Below, in pieces: positions 8,145 through 16,952 of a DNA stretch of 24,519 bases (position 1 is the first letter of the stretch; the number at the start of each line of letters is the position of its first letter). Location of the stretch: assembly GCA_964418595.1 (NCBI GenBank), contig CAYQMF010000108.1:1-24519 (forward strand), written 5' to 3'. The notes below the pieces were generated by a model. The model did no database searches. It worked only from the letters and a program-made list of their open reading frames with translations, and had not been told where the DNA came from. The stretch comes from CAYQMF01 sp964418595. Its GTDB lineage: Bacteria; Planctomycetota; UBA1135; UBA2386. The position numbers and the translations under genes are program-made.

Positions 8145-8804
8145 ATGGTCCCGCTAGAGTCTTCGGCCGTGTCCGATGCCCGCGTCGCGAAGATTCGCGC
8201 GCTCCTGAAGCGTGCCATTCCTCACCCGCGATGCGAGTTGGAGCACGCCTCGCCCTGGCAGCTCCTCGTCGCCACGATCCTCAGCGCGCAAAGCACCGAC
8301 GCGACCATCAACAAGGTCACGCCGGCGCTCTTCGCCCGGTTTCCCCGGCCGGTGGATCTTGCGGATGCCGATCCGGCGGAGGTCGAGGCGTTGGTCAAGT
8401 CGACGGGCTTCTTCCGCAACAAGGCAAAGGCCATCCAGGGTGCGGCGCGCATGCTCGTGGCGGAGTTCGGCGGCGAGGTGCCGAAGACGATGGAGGAGAT
8501 CACGCGTCTGCCCGGCGTCGCACGCAAGACCGGCAACGTCGTGCTGGGGGTCGCGCTCGGCGTGACGTCGGGCATCGTCGTCGACACGCACGTGTCGCGC
8601 GTGTCGCAGCGGCTCGGCTTGAGCCAGGCGACGGATCCCGAAGAAGTCGAGCGGGAGCTGTGCGAGGTCACTCCACGCGCGCAGTGGATCGAGTTCGGGC
8701 ATCGGTTGTTGCTGCACGGGCGCTACGTGTGCAAGGCGAAGGCACCGGCGTGTGGGGAGTGTGTGTTGGCGGAGGTCTGTCCGAGCCTGGCGCGCGCCGA
8801 GTGA
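8145..8804 (+). CDS. nth: Endonuclease III (DNA glycosylase/AP lyase)
   Basis: A 219-residue bifunctional base-excision repair enzyme that removes oxidised pyrimidines and nicks the abasic site. Seen: helix-hairpin-helix LPGVARKTGNVVL with catalytic Lys128; VDTHVSRV with catalytic Asp147; and the C-terminal [4Fe-4S] ligand set Cys196-x6-Cys203-x2-Cys206-x5-Cys212. LLVATILSAQSTDATINK at 40-57 is the usual N-terminal block. The length matches the family. Start: ATG 8145 follows AAGGGG (8135-8140) at 4 nt. GTG 8169 is a possible shorter start, since the first eight residues are not conserved; farther upstream the frame is only repeat sequence. The gene stands alone, with inverted palindromic repeat pairs directly before and after it. 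Confidence 0.96.
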   Translation: MVPLESSAVSDARVAKIRALLKRAIPHPRCELEHASPWQLLVATILSAQSTDATINKVTPALFARFPRPVDLADADPAEVEALVKSTGFFRNKAKAIQGAARMLVAEFGGEVPKTMEEITRLPGVARKTGNVVLGVALGVTSGIVVDTHVSRVSQRLGLSQATDPEEVERELCEVTPRAQWIEFGHRLLLHGRYVCKAKAPACGECVLAEVCPSLARAE

Positions 8805-8824
8805 GTCCGTCCGCTCCCGCTCGT

Positions 8825-8910
8825 CGTTCCCGCCCGCGCCCGTACGAGCCCGAGCCAGCCAGAGGGCCGCGGAGCGAAACTCTGGCCCGCCCGAGTCCGA
8901 GCCCGAAAAC
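8825..8910 (+). repeat. Palindromic intergenic repeat, copy B1
   Basis: CGTTCCCG and GAGCCCGAGCC flank lead into a hairpin with stem GCCAGAG/CTCTGGC (8858-8864 with 8880-8886), then CCGAGTCCGAGCCCGAA. Begins 20 nt after the nth stop. It pairs with inverted copy B2; the arms match over most of 85 bp. Confidence 0.75.
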
Positions 8911-8952
8911 CTGACCCTGGAGTGCGGGAGATGGGTCTGGCTCCGGGTCATG

Positions 8953-9027
8953 TGTTCGGGCTCGGGCTGGCCAGGTCGACGCTTCGCGCCGACCTGGCAG
9001 GCTCGGGCTCAGGCTCGCACGGGAACG
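8953..9027 (-). repeat. Palindromic intergenic repeat, copy B2 (inverted)
   Basis: On the minus strand: CGTTCCCGTGCGAGCC, CCGAGCC, hairpin stem GCCAGGTCG/CGACCTGGC (8970-8978 with 8990-8998), then CAGCCCGAGCCCGAACAC. The complementarity to B1 continues inward (TGACCCTGGAG near 8912, CTCCGGGTCA at 8941-8950), so the pair could fold as one long hairpin. Confidence 0.75.
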
Positions 9028-9051
9028 GGGAGAGGTCGGTCCCGTTGTCGA

Positions 9052-10401
9052 TTGCTTGCTCTCGCGCGAGTCCGTACAGCAGCTCCCGTGCTCGCTCTCG
9101 TCGCGGCTTCGCTTCTCCTTCCGCAGTCTCAAGGCCCGGCGCCGCCTCCGCCGACGTTCCTCGTCGTCGCACCGGCGCGCTTCGCGGCGGACCTCGAAGC
9201 CTTCGTCACCACGCGCGCTGCGACTCGGCCAACGCGGTTCTTGACGCTCGAAGCCGCGGTCGCCGCCGAGGACTCGGGCGTCGACGACGCGGAGCGGCTC
9301 AAGCATCGGCTGTATCTCGCGTGGCGGGAGGAGCACGTGACGCACGTGCTCCTCGTGGGCGACGCCGAGGTCATGCCGGTGCGCTACATGGTGCTCGACC
9401 GCGTCACCGAGCCCGCCTTCGACACCGCGTTCTACCCGAGCGACCTGTACTACGCCGACGTCGCGCGCGCCGACGGCAGCTTCGAGGCGTGGAATGCGCA
9501 GCGGGAAGGCCATCACGCGACGTACTTCGGCGAGGTCCACGGCGAACACCACAAGGGTGACGCGATCAACTTCGACGGCATCGACTACCTGCCCGAACTC
9601 GCCGTCGGGCGCTGGCCGGTGAGCGATGCGAAGGAACTCGCGCACGTGGTGAGCAAGTCGCTGGCGCACCTGCCCGCCGAGAAACCCAAGGCCGCGCTCC
9701 TCTACACGTCGGGGTGGGTCGATGCGCGGCCGACGCTGCGCGGCGTGGCGGCGAGCGTCGCACCGCGCGTGACGGTGGACACGTGGTTCGAGGGCGACGC
9801 GGAGCGCACGCCCGACGGGGCGCGCACGCTCGCTGCCCTGCGCGCGGGCGTCGACCTCGTGGTGCACGCGGGGCACGGCCATCCACACGGCTTCGACCGC
9901 GGCCTGCAGCTCGGCGACCTCGCGGCCCTGGGTGACGTGCCGCGGCGGCCGATCGTGCTGTCGGCGGGATGCTCGACCGCGTACTTCGCGCCGCTCCCGC
10001 CGTACGAGGCCTACGTCGACCGTGCCGGGGTCGCGCACGCCGGGACCAACGGGGGCGAGGTCTTCACCGCGCCACCGCCGGCACCGGCGGTGCTGCAGCC
10101 GACGCCGCACGAAGGCTTCGGCGAGCAACTCGTCGTCGGGTCGCCCGGCGGCGCGGTCGCCTACTTCGGCTGCAACACCGGCAGCCAGCCCTGCGGGCTG
10201 ACGCTCGTCGGGGAACTCGCGACTCGCGTGGGCGCGGGCGACGATCTCGGCACCGCATGGGTCGGCGCGGTGCGCGCGTACCACCGGCGCGAAAACCTCG
10301 CGACGCTCACGCCGACGGAGAGCTGGTATCCGCCGAGCATCTTCTTCCAGGGCATGAAGTTCATGCTCTTCGGCGACCCGACGCTGCGGCTCGTGCGCTG
10401 A
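9052..10401 (+). CDS. Secreted C25 (gingipain-like) cysteine peptidase family protein
   Basis: A caspase-fold peptidase of about 449 residues, predicted to be exported. Seen, numbering from TTG 9052: a hydrophobic signal segment APVLALVAASLLLPQSQG; LLVGDAEVMPVRY at 100-112 and ELAVGRWPVSDAKEL at 182-196, both hallmarks of C25 domains; catalytic His275 in HAGHGH; catalytic Cys307 in LSAGCSTAYF; and the terminal FMLFGDPTLRLV block. No pro-domain or sorting domain is present, so it is a compact version. The start is unsure. The frame stays open upstream to 8752, but that part is repeat B1/B2 read as Arg/Ser/Gly-rich sequence. No ATG lies close to the signal peptide; TTG 9052 has GGGGAGAGG (9027-9035) about 16 nt upstream, and ATG 8950 or GTG 9088 are alternatives. 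The target is unknown. Confidence 0.88.
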   Translation: MLALARVRTAAPVLALVAASLLLPQSQGPAPPPPTFLVVAPARFAADLEAFVTTRAATRPTRFLTLEAAVAAEDSGVDDAERLKHRLYLAWREEHVTHVLLVGDAEVMPVRYMVLDRVTEPAFDTAFYPSDLYYADVARADGSFEAWNAQREGHHATYFGEVHGEHHKGDAINFDGIDYLPELAVGRWPVSDAKELAHVVSKSLAHLPAEKPKAALLYTSGWVDARPTLRGVAASVAPRVTVDTWFEGDAERTPDGARTLAALRAGVDLVVHAGHGHPHGFDRGLQLGDLAALGDVPRRPIVLSAGCSTAYFAPLPPYEAYVDRAGVAHAGTNGGEVFTAPPPAPAVLQPTPHEGFGEQLVVGSPGGAVAYFGCNTGSQPCGLTLVGELATRVGAGDDLGTAWVGAVRAYHRRENLATLTPTESWYPPSIFFQGMKFMLFGDPTLRLVR

Positions 10402-10415
10402 GCGCGACGAGCCGC
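10386..10415. terminator. Hairpin between convergent genes with stop codon in the loop
   Basis: GCGGCTCGT (10386-10394) pairs with ACGAGCCGC (10407-10415) and GCGC (10395-10398) with GCGC (10402-10405). This gives 13 bp with one bulged G and a 3-nt TGA loop that is the stop codon of the peptidase gene. The distal arm ends one base before the stop of the convergent SGNH gene. There is no T-tract on either side, so it is a candidate bidirectional terminator or 3'-end stabiliser rather than a classic intrinsic terminator. Confidence 0.5.
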
Positions 10416-10416
10416 G

Positions 10417-11529
10417 TCAGAAGGGCAGGCCCGCCGCGAGCCCCGCCATCACCTCGTCGACCGCCTTGGCGTTGAGGTGCGGATCGCCGGGTCCCGCCAC
10501 GAACGGATCGGTGGTCACCGTCACGCGCACGAAGCCCAGGTCTTGCGTGATCCGGCGGATGTTGGCCTCGTAGGCGGCGCGCGACAGCTTCAGGTGGTGG
10601 GGGACGCCGTCGATCTCCGCCGCGTACACGCCGTCGCGTAGTGGGAAGTCGGTGCGGTCGTCGAGCAGGCCTGCGAAGCGCGCGCCGCGCGCAGCGGCCG
10701 CTGCCTGCATCCGCCGCAGCAGCGCGCGCATGAGGTCGACGGCGTAGCGCGCGCGGGGACTCGGCGAGTCGAGCTGCACGAGCACGTTGGTGATCTCGCG
10801 GCCGAGGTTCTCGCCGACCAGCAGGAGCGGCGTCCAGTCGCGGGTGAGCTCGGCCTCCGGGTGCAGCGGATGCTCGCCGGGCGGCGGAAGGACGTGCCGC
10901 TCCCAGTACACCTCGAGCGGACCGCGCAGCGCATCCTTCAGGCGCTGCCAGATGCGCAGGCCCTGTGGCACCGGCGCGCCGATGGTGGCGGTGGGGCCGC
11001 AGAGCGCACCCGCCGCGTCGAGCCAGAAGGTGGGCTTGGGCACCGGCGCGATCGGCAGCAGGTTCTCGCGCAGGTCGTTGCCGGGGGTGATCCAGGCGAT
11101 CACCAGGTCGGCGCGATGCCGCGCCAGGTACTCGTCGAGGGCCAGGCTCTGCTGGTCGGTTCCGTAGCCCAGCGCCCCCATGGTGAAGACCACGACCGGC
11201 CGCTGCAGGCGCCGCTGCAGGTGCTGTTGCAGGCGGCGCTCCGGCATCTCCGCGAAGGCGCATGCGTCGGCCTGCACTTGCGAGTCGCCGACCAGCACGA
11301 CGACGTAGTCCGCGTCGGTGTAGGTGATCGCGCGCCCGCGGTAGCCGAACTCGTTCACCTCCGAGGCGGGGCGTTGGCCGGCGAGGACATACGGGTCGCG
11401 CCAGCCCCAACGCATGGGGGCGGCACCCTCGCGTGAGCGCAGCCACACCTCGGCGACGCCGAGCGCGAGCGCGAGGCCGACACCCGCAGCGACGGCGGCG
11501 AACAGGAGGCGACGGCGGGGCTTGCGCAT
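10417..11529 (-). CDS. Membrane-anchored SGNH/GDSL-type hydrolase
   Basis: A 370-residue protein with an N-terminal basic-hydrophobic anchor (MRKPRRRLLFAAVAAGVGLA and following residues) and an extracytoplasmic domain. Seen: block I VVLVGDSQVQAD with nucleophile candidate Ser83; block II-like FTMGALGYGTDQQ (Gly118/Gly121); block III-like ITPGNDLREN (Asn151); and a C-terminal DPHLNAKAVDEV carrying the candidate His. This order fits SGNH hydrolases that act on esterified glycans or lipids, including AlgX/AlgJ-type acetyl-handling proteins, but the substrate is not readable. Start: MRKPRRR is the only Met that leads straight into the anchor. The frame is open far upstream, but that part is the antisense of pstS and is rejected. 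It converges with the peptidase gene and diverges from pstS across 144 bp. Confidence 0.85.
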   Translation of the reverse strand: MRKPRRRLLFAAVAAGVGLALALGVAEVWLRSREGAAPMRWGWRDPYVLAGQRPASEVNEFGYRGRAITYTDADYVVVLVGDSQVQADACAFAEMPERRLQQHLQRRLQRPVVVFTMGALGYGTDQQSLALDEYLARHRADLVIAWITPGNDLRENLLPIAPVPKPTFWLDAAGALCGPTATIGAPVPQGLRIWQRLKDALRGPLEVYWERHVLPPPGEHPLHPEAELTRDWTPLLLVGENLGREITNVLVQLDSPSPRARYAVDLMRALLRRMQAAAAARGARFAGLLDDRTDFPLRDGVYAAEIDGVPHHLKLSRAAYEANIRRITQDLGFVRVTVTTDPFVAGPGDPHLNAKAVDEVMAGLAAGLPF

Positions 11530-11637
11530 CGAGGGCGCGGGATCGTAGGCGGGGATCCGGTCACGGACCACGGCGGCATCACTCCGGCGGTGTCGTACGC
11601 CGGCCGCGTCATCGCCCGGTGCGCGGCGGACTGTCGT

Positions 11638-11665
11638 TTGTTTCCTCGGCGCGAGGCGTTCTACT
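11638..11665 (+). promoter_or_regulatory. Possible sigma70-type promoter of the pst operon
   Basis: TTGTTT (11638-11643), a 16-nt spacer, and TCTACT (11660-11665) fit weak -35 and -10 boxes. Transcription would begin at about 11672-11674, at the ATG of pstS, which has no visible Shine-Dalgarno sequence; a leaderless message is therefore possible. The match is weak and the call tentative. No convincing PhoB box was seen. Confidence 0.22.
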
Positions 11666-11673
11666 TCGCACCC

Positions 11674-12537
11674 ATGTTCCGCTCCCTCCTCGTCCTCATG
11701 CTCGCCTCCGCCGCCGGGTGCGGCCCGTCGCGCGCCGGCCAGATCATCCAGAACAAGGGTTCCGACACGCTCTACCCCGTCGCGCAGGCGTGGTCCGAGG
11801 CCTACCAGAAGGTGGTCCCGGAGGTATCCGTGGCCGTGAACGGCGGCGGCACCGGCACCGGTGTGTCGGCCCTGATCAACGGCACGTGCGACGTCGCCAA
11901 CTGCAGTCGTGAGTTGACGCAGAAGGAACTCGACCTGGCGAAGGCGCAGGGCCGACCTGCGGTCCAGCATCTCGTCGGACGGGGCGCGATCGCGGTGTAC
12001 ACGCACGCGACCAACCCCGTGAAGTCGCTGACCCTCGCGCAACTGGCCGACATCTTCGGCGAGAACCCGAAGTACACCCGCTGGTCGCAGCTCGGCGTGA
12101 CGATCCCCGGCGTCGAGGCCGGCAAGGACGAGATCGTGGTGGTGGGGCGGCAGAACAGCTCGGGTACGCACGACTTCTTCAAGGAGGTGGCGTTGCCCAA
12201 GGGCCGCGAGTTCATGCTCGGGATCCGCGAACTGCATGGCAGCAAGGATGTCGTCGAACTGGTCGAGATGACCAAGGGCGCCATCGGCTACAGCGACCTC
12301 GCGTTCTCCACCGACAAGGTTCGCGCCGTCGACATCGCCGCCAAGGAAGGGGACAAGCCGGTCATGGCCAACATGGACACTGCCATCAGTGGCGAGTACC
12401 CGATCGCGCGGCCGCTGTTCATGTACACGGCCGGCGAGCCGAGGCCGGAGGTCAAGGCGTACCTGGACTGGATCAAGAGCGATGCGGGGCAGCGCCTGCT
12501 CATCCAGAAGGGCTACACCCCCATCCGCAAGCTCTGA
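11674..12537 (+). CDS. pstS: Phosphate ABC transporter substrate-binding lipoprotein PstS
   Basis: A 287-residue periplasmic phosphate receptor. Seen: MFRSLLVLMLASAAGCGPS is a lipoprotein signal with acylated Cys19 (lipobox AAGC). The phosphate-cage segments are GSDTLYP near the mature N-terminus, NGGGTGTGVSALINGTCDVANCSR, and RQNSSGTHDFF, all typical of the PstS/PBP-like family. GAIGYSDLAF and a C-terminal LDWIKSDAGQRLLIQKGY block complete the fold. Start: ATG 11674 places the signal at the N-terminus, whereas the earlier in-frame ATG at 11590 would add 28 unrelated residues. It is the first gene of the pst operon and ends 7 nt before phoU. It delivers phosphate to PstC/PstA. Confidence 0.95.
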   Translation: MFRSLLVLMLASAAGCGPSRAGQIIQNKGSDTLYPVAQAWSEAYQKVVPEVSVAVNGGGTGTGVSALINGTCDVANCSRELTQKELDLAKAQGRPAVQHLVGRGAIAVYTHATNPVKSLTLAQLADIFGENPKYTRWSQLGVTIPGVEAGKDEIVVVGRQNSSGTHDFFKEVALPKGREFMLGIRELHGSKDVVELVEMTKGAIGYSDLAFSTDKVRAVDIAAKEGDKPVMANMDTAISGEYPIARPLFMYTAGEPRPEVKAYLDWIKSDAGQRLLIQKGYTPIRKL

Positions 12538-12544
12538 GGCGACC

Positions 12545-13606
12545 GTGACCCGGTACGAGCAGCGGCTGGAACGCGACATCGCGCAGATCAAGCGGCAGTT
12601 CGCCAGGACCGCGCAGGTCGTGGAGGAGGCGATCGCCAGCGGCGTGCGCGCCGTGATGACGCTGGATCGGGACCGGGCGACCGACACGATCCTGGGCGAC
12701 TTCGCGGTGAACCGGCTGACGCGCGAGATGGATCGCCTTTGCCACACCTTCGTAGCGCGGCACTTGCCCAGCGCCGGTCACCTGCGCTTCGTGTCGTCGG
12801 TGTTGCGCCTGGGGATCGCCCTGGAACGAATCGGCGACTACGCGGCGACGATCTCGCGCACGGCGCTGCAGCTCAGCACGCTGCCTCCGCAGCGCGTGGC
12901 GCGCGACGTGGAGATGATGGTCGAGCACGCGTGCCGCGTACTGCACGACGCCAGCCGGTCCTTCAACGAGGGCGACGTGGCACTCGCCCGCGACACCCTC
13001 GCCCTCGCCGTTCGCCTGATGCCGGCGACCGACAAGGTCGTGGCGGACCTGATCCAGGAGGGCGAGGCCCATTCCCGCCCCGTGAACGACCTGTTCGGGC
13101 TGATGGCGACGCTGAACCGGCTGGAGCGCGTCATCCACCAGGCGAAGAACGTGTGCGAGGAGACCCTGTTCGTCGTCGTCGGCGAGAGCAAGGACGACAA
13201 GGTCTTCGAGATCCTGTTTCTCGACGAGCGCAACGAGGGAGCCAGCCAGCTCGCGGAGCAGGTCGCGCGCAAGGCGTTCCCGGAGTCCGGGCACTACCGC
13301 AGCGCCGGGTGGAATCCCGGGCAGCGGGTCGATCCGGCCTATCGGGCTTTTGGCGACCAGAACGGATTCGATCTCCGCGATGTCTGGCCGGCGTCCGTGC
13401 AGGCGCTGGCCGCGCGTCTGGAGGAGTTCAACATCATCGTCGACCTGGATGGTCGGGGATTGCAGCATCTCGGTGCGGTGCCGTTCCACACGGTGGTCGT
13501 GCGCTGGGACGTCGACACCGGGAGCGGCCCTGCCGCGGTGCACAAACAGGTCGCGCCGCGCATCGGTGAGCTGATGGAGCGCTTGCGGGGGCCGACGGCA
13601 CGCTGA
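12545..13606 (+). CDS. phoU: PhoU fused to a degenerate LMW-phosphatase/ArsC-like domain
   Basis: A 353-residue protein. Residues 1 to about 212 are the two three-helix PhoU repeats, the regulator that links Pst transport to Pho signalling. The first metal-site motif ERIGDYA (94-100) is intact; the second is degenerate (ERVIHQA, 194-200). Residues about 220-350 read like a low-molecular-weight phosphatase/thioredoxin-type arsenate reductase: EILFLDERNEGASQLAEQV (222-240), SAGWNPGQRVDPAYRA (253-268), then VPFHTVVVRWDVD (312-324). In the P-loop the catalytic Cys is Asp227 and the catalytic Arg is Ala233, while Asn230 and Ser234 remain, so catalysis is unlikely. Start: GTG 12545 follows TGAGG (12535-12539) at 5 nt; the frame is open upstream only as a shadow of pstS. 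Its place between pstS and pstC is unusual, since phoU is commonly the last gene. Confidence 0.9.
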   Translation: MTRYEQRLERDIAQIKRQFARTAQVVEEAIASGVRAVMTLDRDRATDTILGDFAVNRLTREMDRLCHTFVARHLPSAGHLRFVSSVLRLGIALERIGDYAATISRTALQLSTLPPQRVARDVEMMVEHACRVLHDASRSFNEGDVALARDTLALAVRLMPATDKVVADLIQEGEAHSRPVNDLFGLMATLNRLERVIHQAKNVCEETLFVVVGESKDDKVFEILFLDERNEGASQLAEQVARKAFPESGHYRSAGWNPGQRVDPAYRAFGDQNGFDLRDVWPASVQALAARLEEFNIIVDLDGRGLQHLGAVPFHTVVVRWDVDTGSGPAAVHKQVAPRIGELMERLRGPTAR

Positions 13607-13610
13607 CGCG

Positions 13611-14533
13611 ATGACTGGACCGGGCGTGAGACTCTCCACGGCGGCAGCGGACCGGCGCGACGTCGCGTACTGGATCGACCGCGGCGCGCGCTGGGTGATG
13701 TTCGCCGGCGGGTTCTCGGCGATCGTGCTGATCCTCGGGATCTTCCTGTTCGTGGCGTCGCAGGGCCTGGGCTTCGCGCTCACCGAGTTGAGCTGGTCGC
13801 AGTTCTTCGGGTCTCCGGCGTGGCGGCCGACGGCCGCGACACCGTCCTACGGGGCACTCGCCCTCGTGGCCGGCACCGCGTCGGTGACCGGGCTCGCGAT
13901 GTTGATCGCAGTGCCCTTCTCGCTGGGCGCGGCGATCTACATCGCCGAGTTCGCGACGGGTCGCCGGCGCGAGACGCTCAAGGTCCTCATCGAGATGCTG
14001 GCGGCGATCCCGTCGGTGGTCTGGGGGTTCATCGGCCTGACCGTGATGAACCCGTTGATCGCGAGCACCTTCGACGTCCCGGTCGGTCTCAACGTGCTGA
14101 ACGCCGGCATCATCCTCGGCCTGATGGCGGCGCCGATCATGACCACCATCGCGGAGGATGCGCTGAAGGCCGTGCCCGACAGCTACCGCGAGGCGGCCGA
14201 AGCGATGGGCGCGACGCGTTGGCAGGTGGTGCGCCGCGTGGTCCTGCCCGCCGCCAAGCCCGGCCTTGTCGCGGCCGTGCTGCTGGGCGTGGGCCGCGGC
14301 TTCGGCGAGACGATGGCGGTCCTGATGGCCAGCGGGCACGCCGTGCAACTGCCGAGCAGCCCGTTCGACTCCGTGCGCGCCCTGACCGCGACCATCGCGG
14401 CGGAGCTGGGCGAGACCGCGCGTGGCTCGCCGCACTACCAGGCCCTGTTCACGCTGGGGATCCTGCTCTTCGCGGTGACGTTCATGATCAACTTCCTGGC
14501 CGACATCTTCGTGCGCGGGCGGCGCCAGGACCG

Positions 14534-14537
<4 letters not shown>
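13611..14537 (+). CDS. pstC: Phosphate ABC transporter permease PstC
   Basis: A 308-residue inner-membrane permease, one half of the phosphate channel. Seen: about six hydrophobic spans starting at residue 28; family blocks YGALALVAGT and VPFSLGAAIYIAEFA; IPSVVWGFIGL; and the cytoplasmic EAA loop with REAAEAMGATRWQVVRR at about 195-211, which contacts the ATPase. GRGFGETMAVLMASGH is the conserved PstC segment, and the protein ends in a last span followed by RGRRQDR. It starts 4 nt after the phoU stop and its stop overlaps pstA as ATGA, indicating translational coupling. The length and motifs are normal for the family. Confidence 0.95.
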
Positions 14538-15405
<868 letters not shown>

Positions 15406-15409
<4 letters not shown>

Positions 15410-16168
15410 GCGCCGCGGCTACGACCGCCAAGGTCGAGGTGAGCGATCTCGCCGTGCACTACCGGGGCGTGCCGGCGCTGGAAGGGGTGAGCCTGCAGAT
15501 CGGCGCGAACGAGATCTTCGGGATCATCGGACCCGCGACGGGGGGCAAGACCACCTTCCTGCGCGCGCTCACGCGGATGGACGAACTCATCCCCGGCATG
15601 AGGGTCAGTGGGCGCGTTGCCATCGACGGCCGCGACGTGCGGGATTGGCGGAACGTGTACGCCCTGCGCCGCCGCATCGGCGTGGTCTTCCCGTTGCCGG
15701 TGGGCCTGCCGCTGACGGTGTACGACAACGTGGCGCTCGCGCCGCGCCTGCGCGGCATCCGCAAGAAGGCGGCCCTCGACGAGATCGTCGAGCGCTGCCT
15801 GCGGCGGGCGGCGCTCTGGGAGGAAGTGAAGGACCGGCGCGACGCGTTGGGCAGCCTCCTCTCGGGCGGACAGCAGCAGCGCTTGACCATCGCGCGGGCG
15901 CTGTCGCAGGACCCCGACATCCTCCTGCTCGACGAGTTCTCGATCGCTGTCGACCCGGTGACGACGATGCGGATCGAGGAGGTCCTGCGCGAGTTGCGGC
16001 AGGAGATGACCATCGTGCTGGTGACGAACCTCGTGCCGCAGGCGCGCCGCCTGGCCGACCGGATCGGGTTGTTCCTGCGCGGTCGTTGCGTGGAGATCGG
16101 CGAGACCGAGGCCATGTTCGGCGGGGGCGCCACGGAACAGGCGACGCGCGACTACCTGGGAGGTCGGT

Positions 16169-16176
<8 letters not shown>
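15406..16176 (+). CDS. PstB-type ATPase 1, with degenerate Q- and H-loops
   Basis: A 256-residue ABC ATPase of the phosphate importer. Seen: Walker A GPATGGKT (42-49) in place of the usual GPSGCGKS; the Q-loop Gln is Pro96 (VVFPLPVGLPL, family VFQKPNPFP); the signature LSGGQQQR at 152-159 is canonical; Walker B ILLLDE (172-177) keeps the catalytic Glu177, but the D-loop reads FSIAVDP instead of PCSALDP; and the switch His is Asn208 (LVTNLVPQA, family VTHNMQQA). The C-terminal GGRFG block is typical of PstB. In ABC dimers the signature of one subunit completes the ATP site of the other, so this subunit can support ATP hydrolysis bound by PstB2 while its own site should be weak. Homology to PstB is clear; the functional reading is inference. 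Confidence 0.93.
16158..16163 (+). promoter_or_regulatory. Ribosome-binding site deciding the pstB2 TTG start
   Basis: GGGAGG lies 5 nt before TTG 16169, inside the 3' end of pstB1. There is no ATG or GTG at the matching position, so a TTG start is the best reading. Confidence 0.65.
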
Positions 16177-16945
<769 letters not shown>

Positions 16946-16952
16946 GCGTCCT

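Noticed and set aside
7918..9027. CRISPR array or integron attC-like sites
   Set aside because: The repeats are not regularly spaced and have no uniform spacers, they occur as inverted pairs, and no cas or integrase gene is present.
11581..11640. Possible PhoB box upstream of pstS (GTGTCGTACG, CTGTCGTTTG)
   Set aside because: Only single half-site resemblance, without a properly spaced direct repeat; not better than chance at this length.
11530..12747. Upstream extension of the SGNH hydrolase frame to 776 residues
   Set aside because: The added part is antisense to pstS and phoU; the membrane anchor at MRKPRRR marks the real N-terminus.
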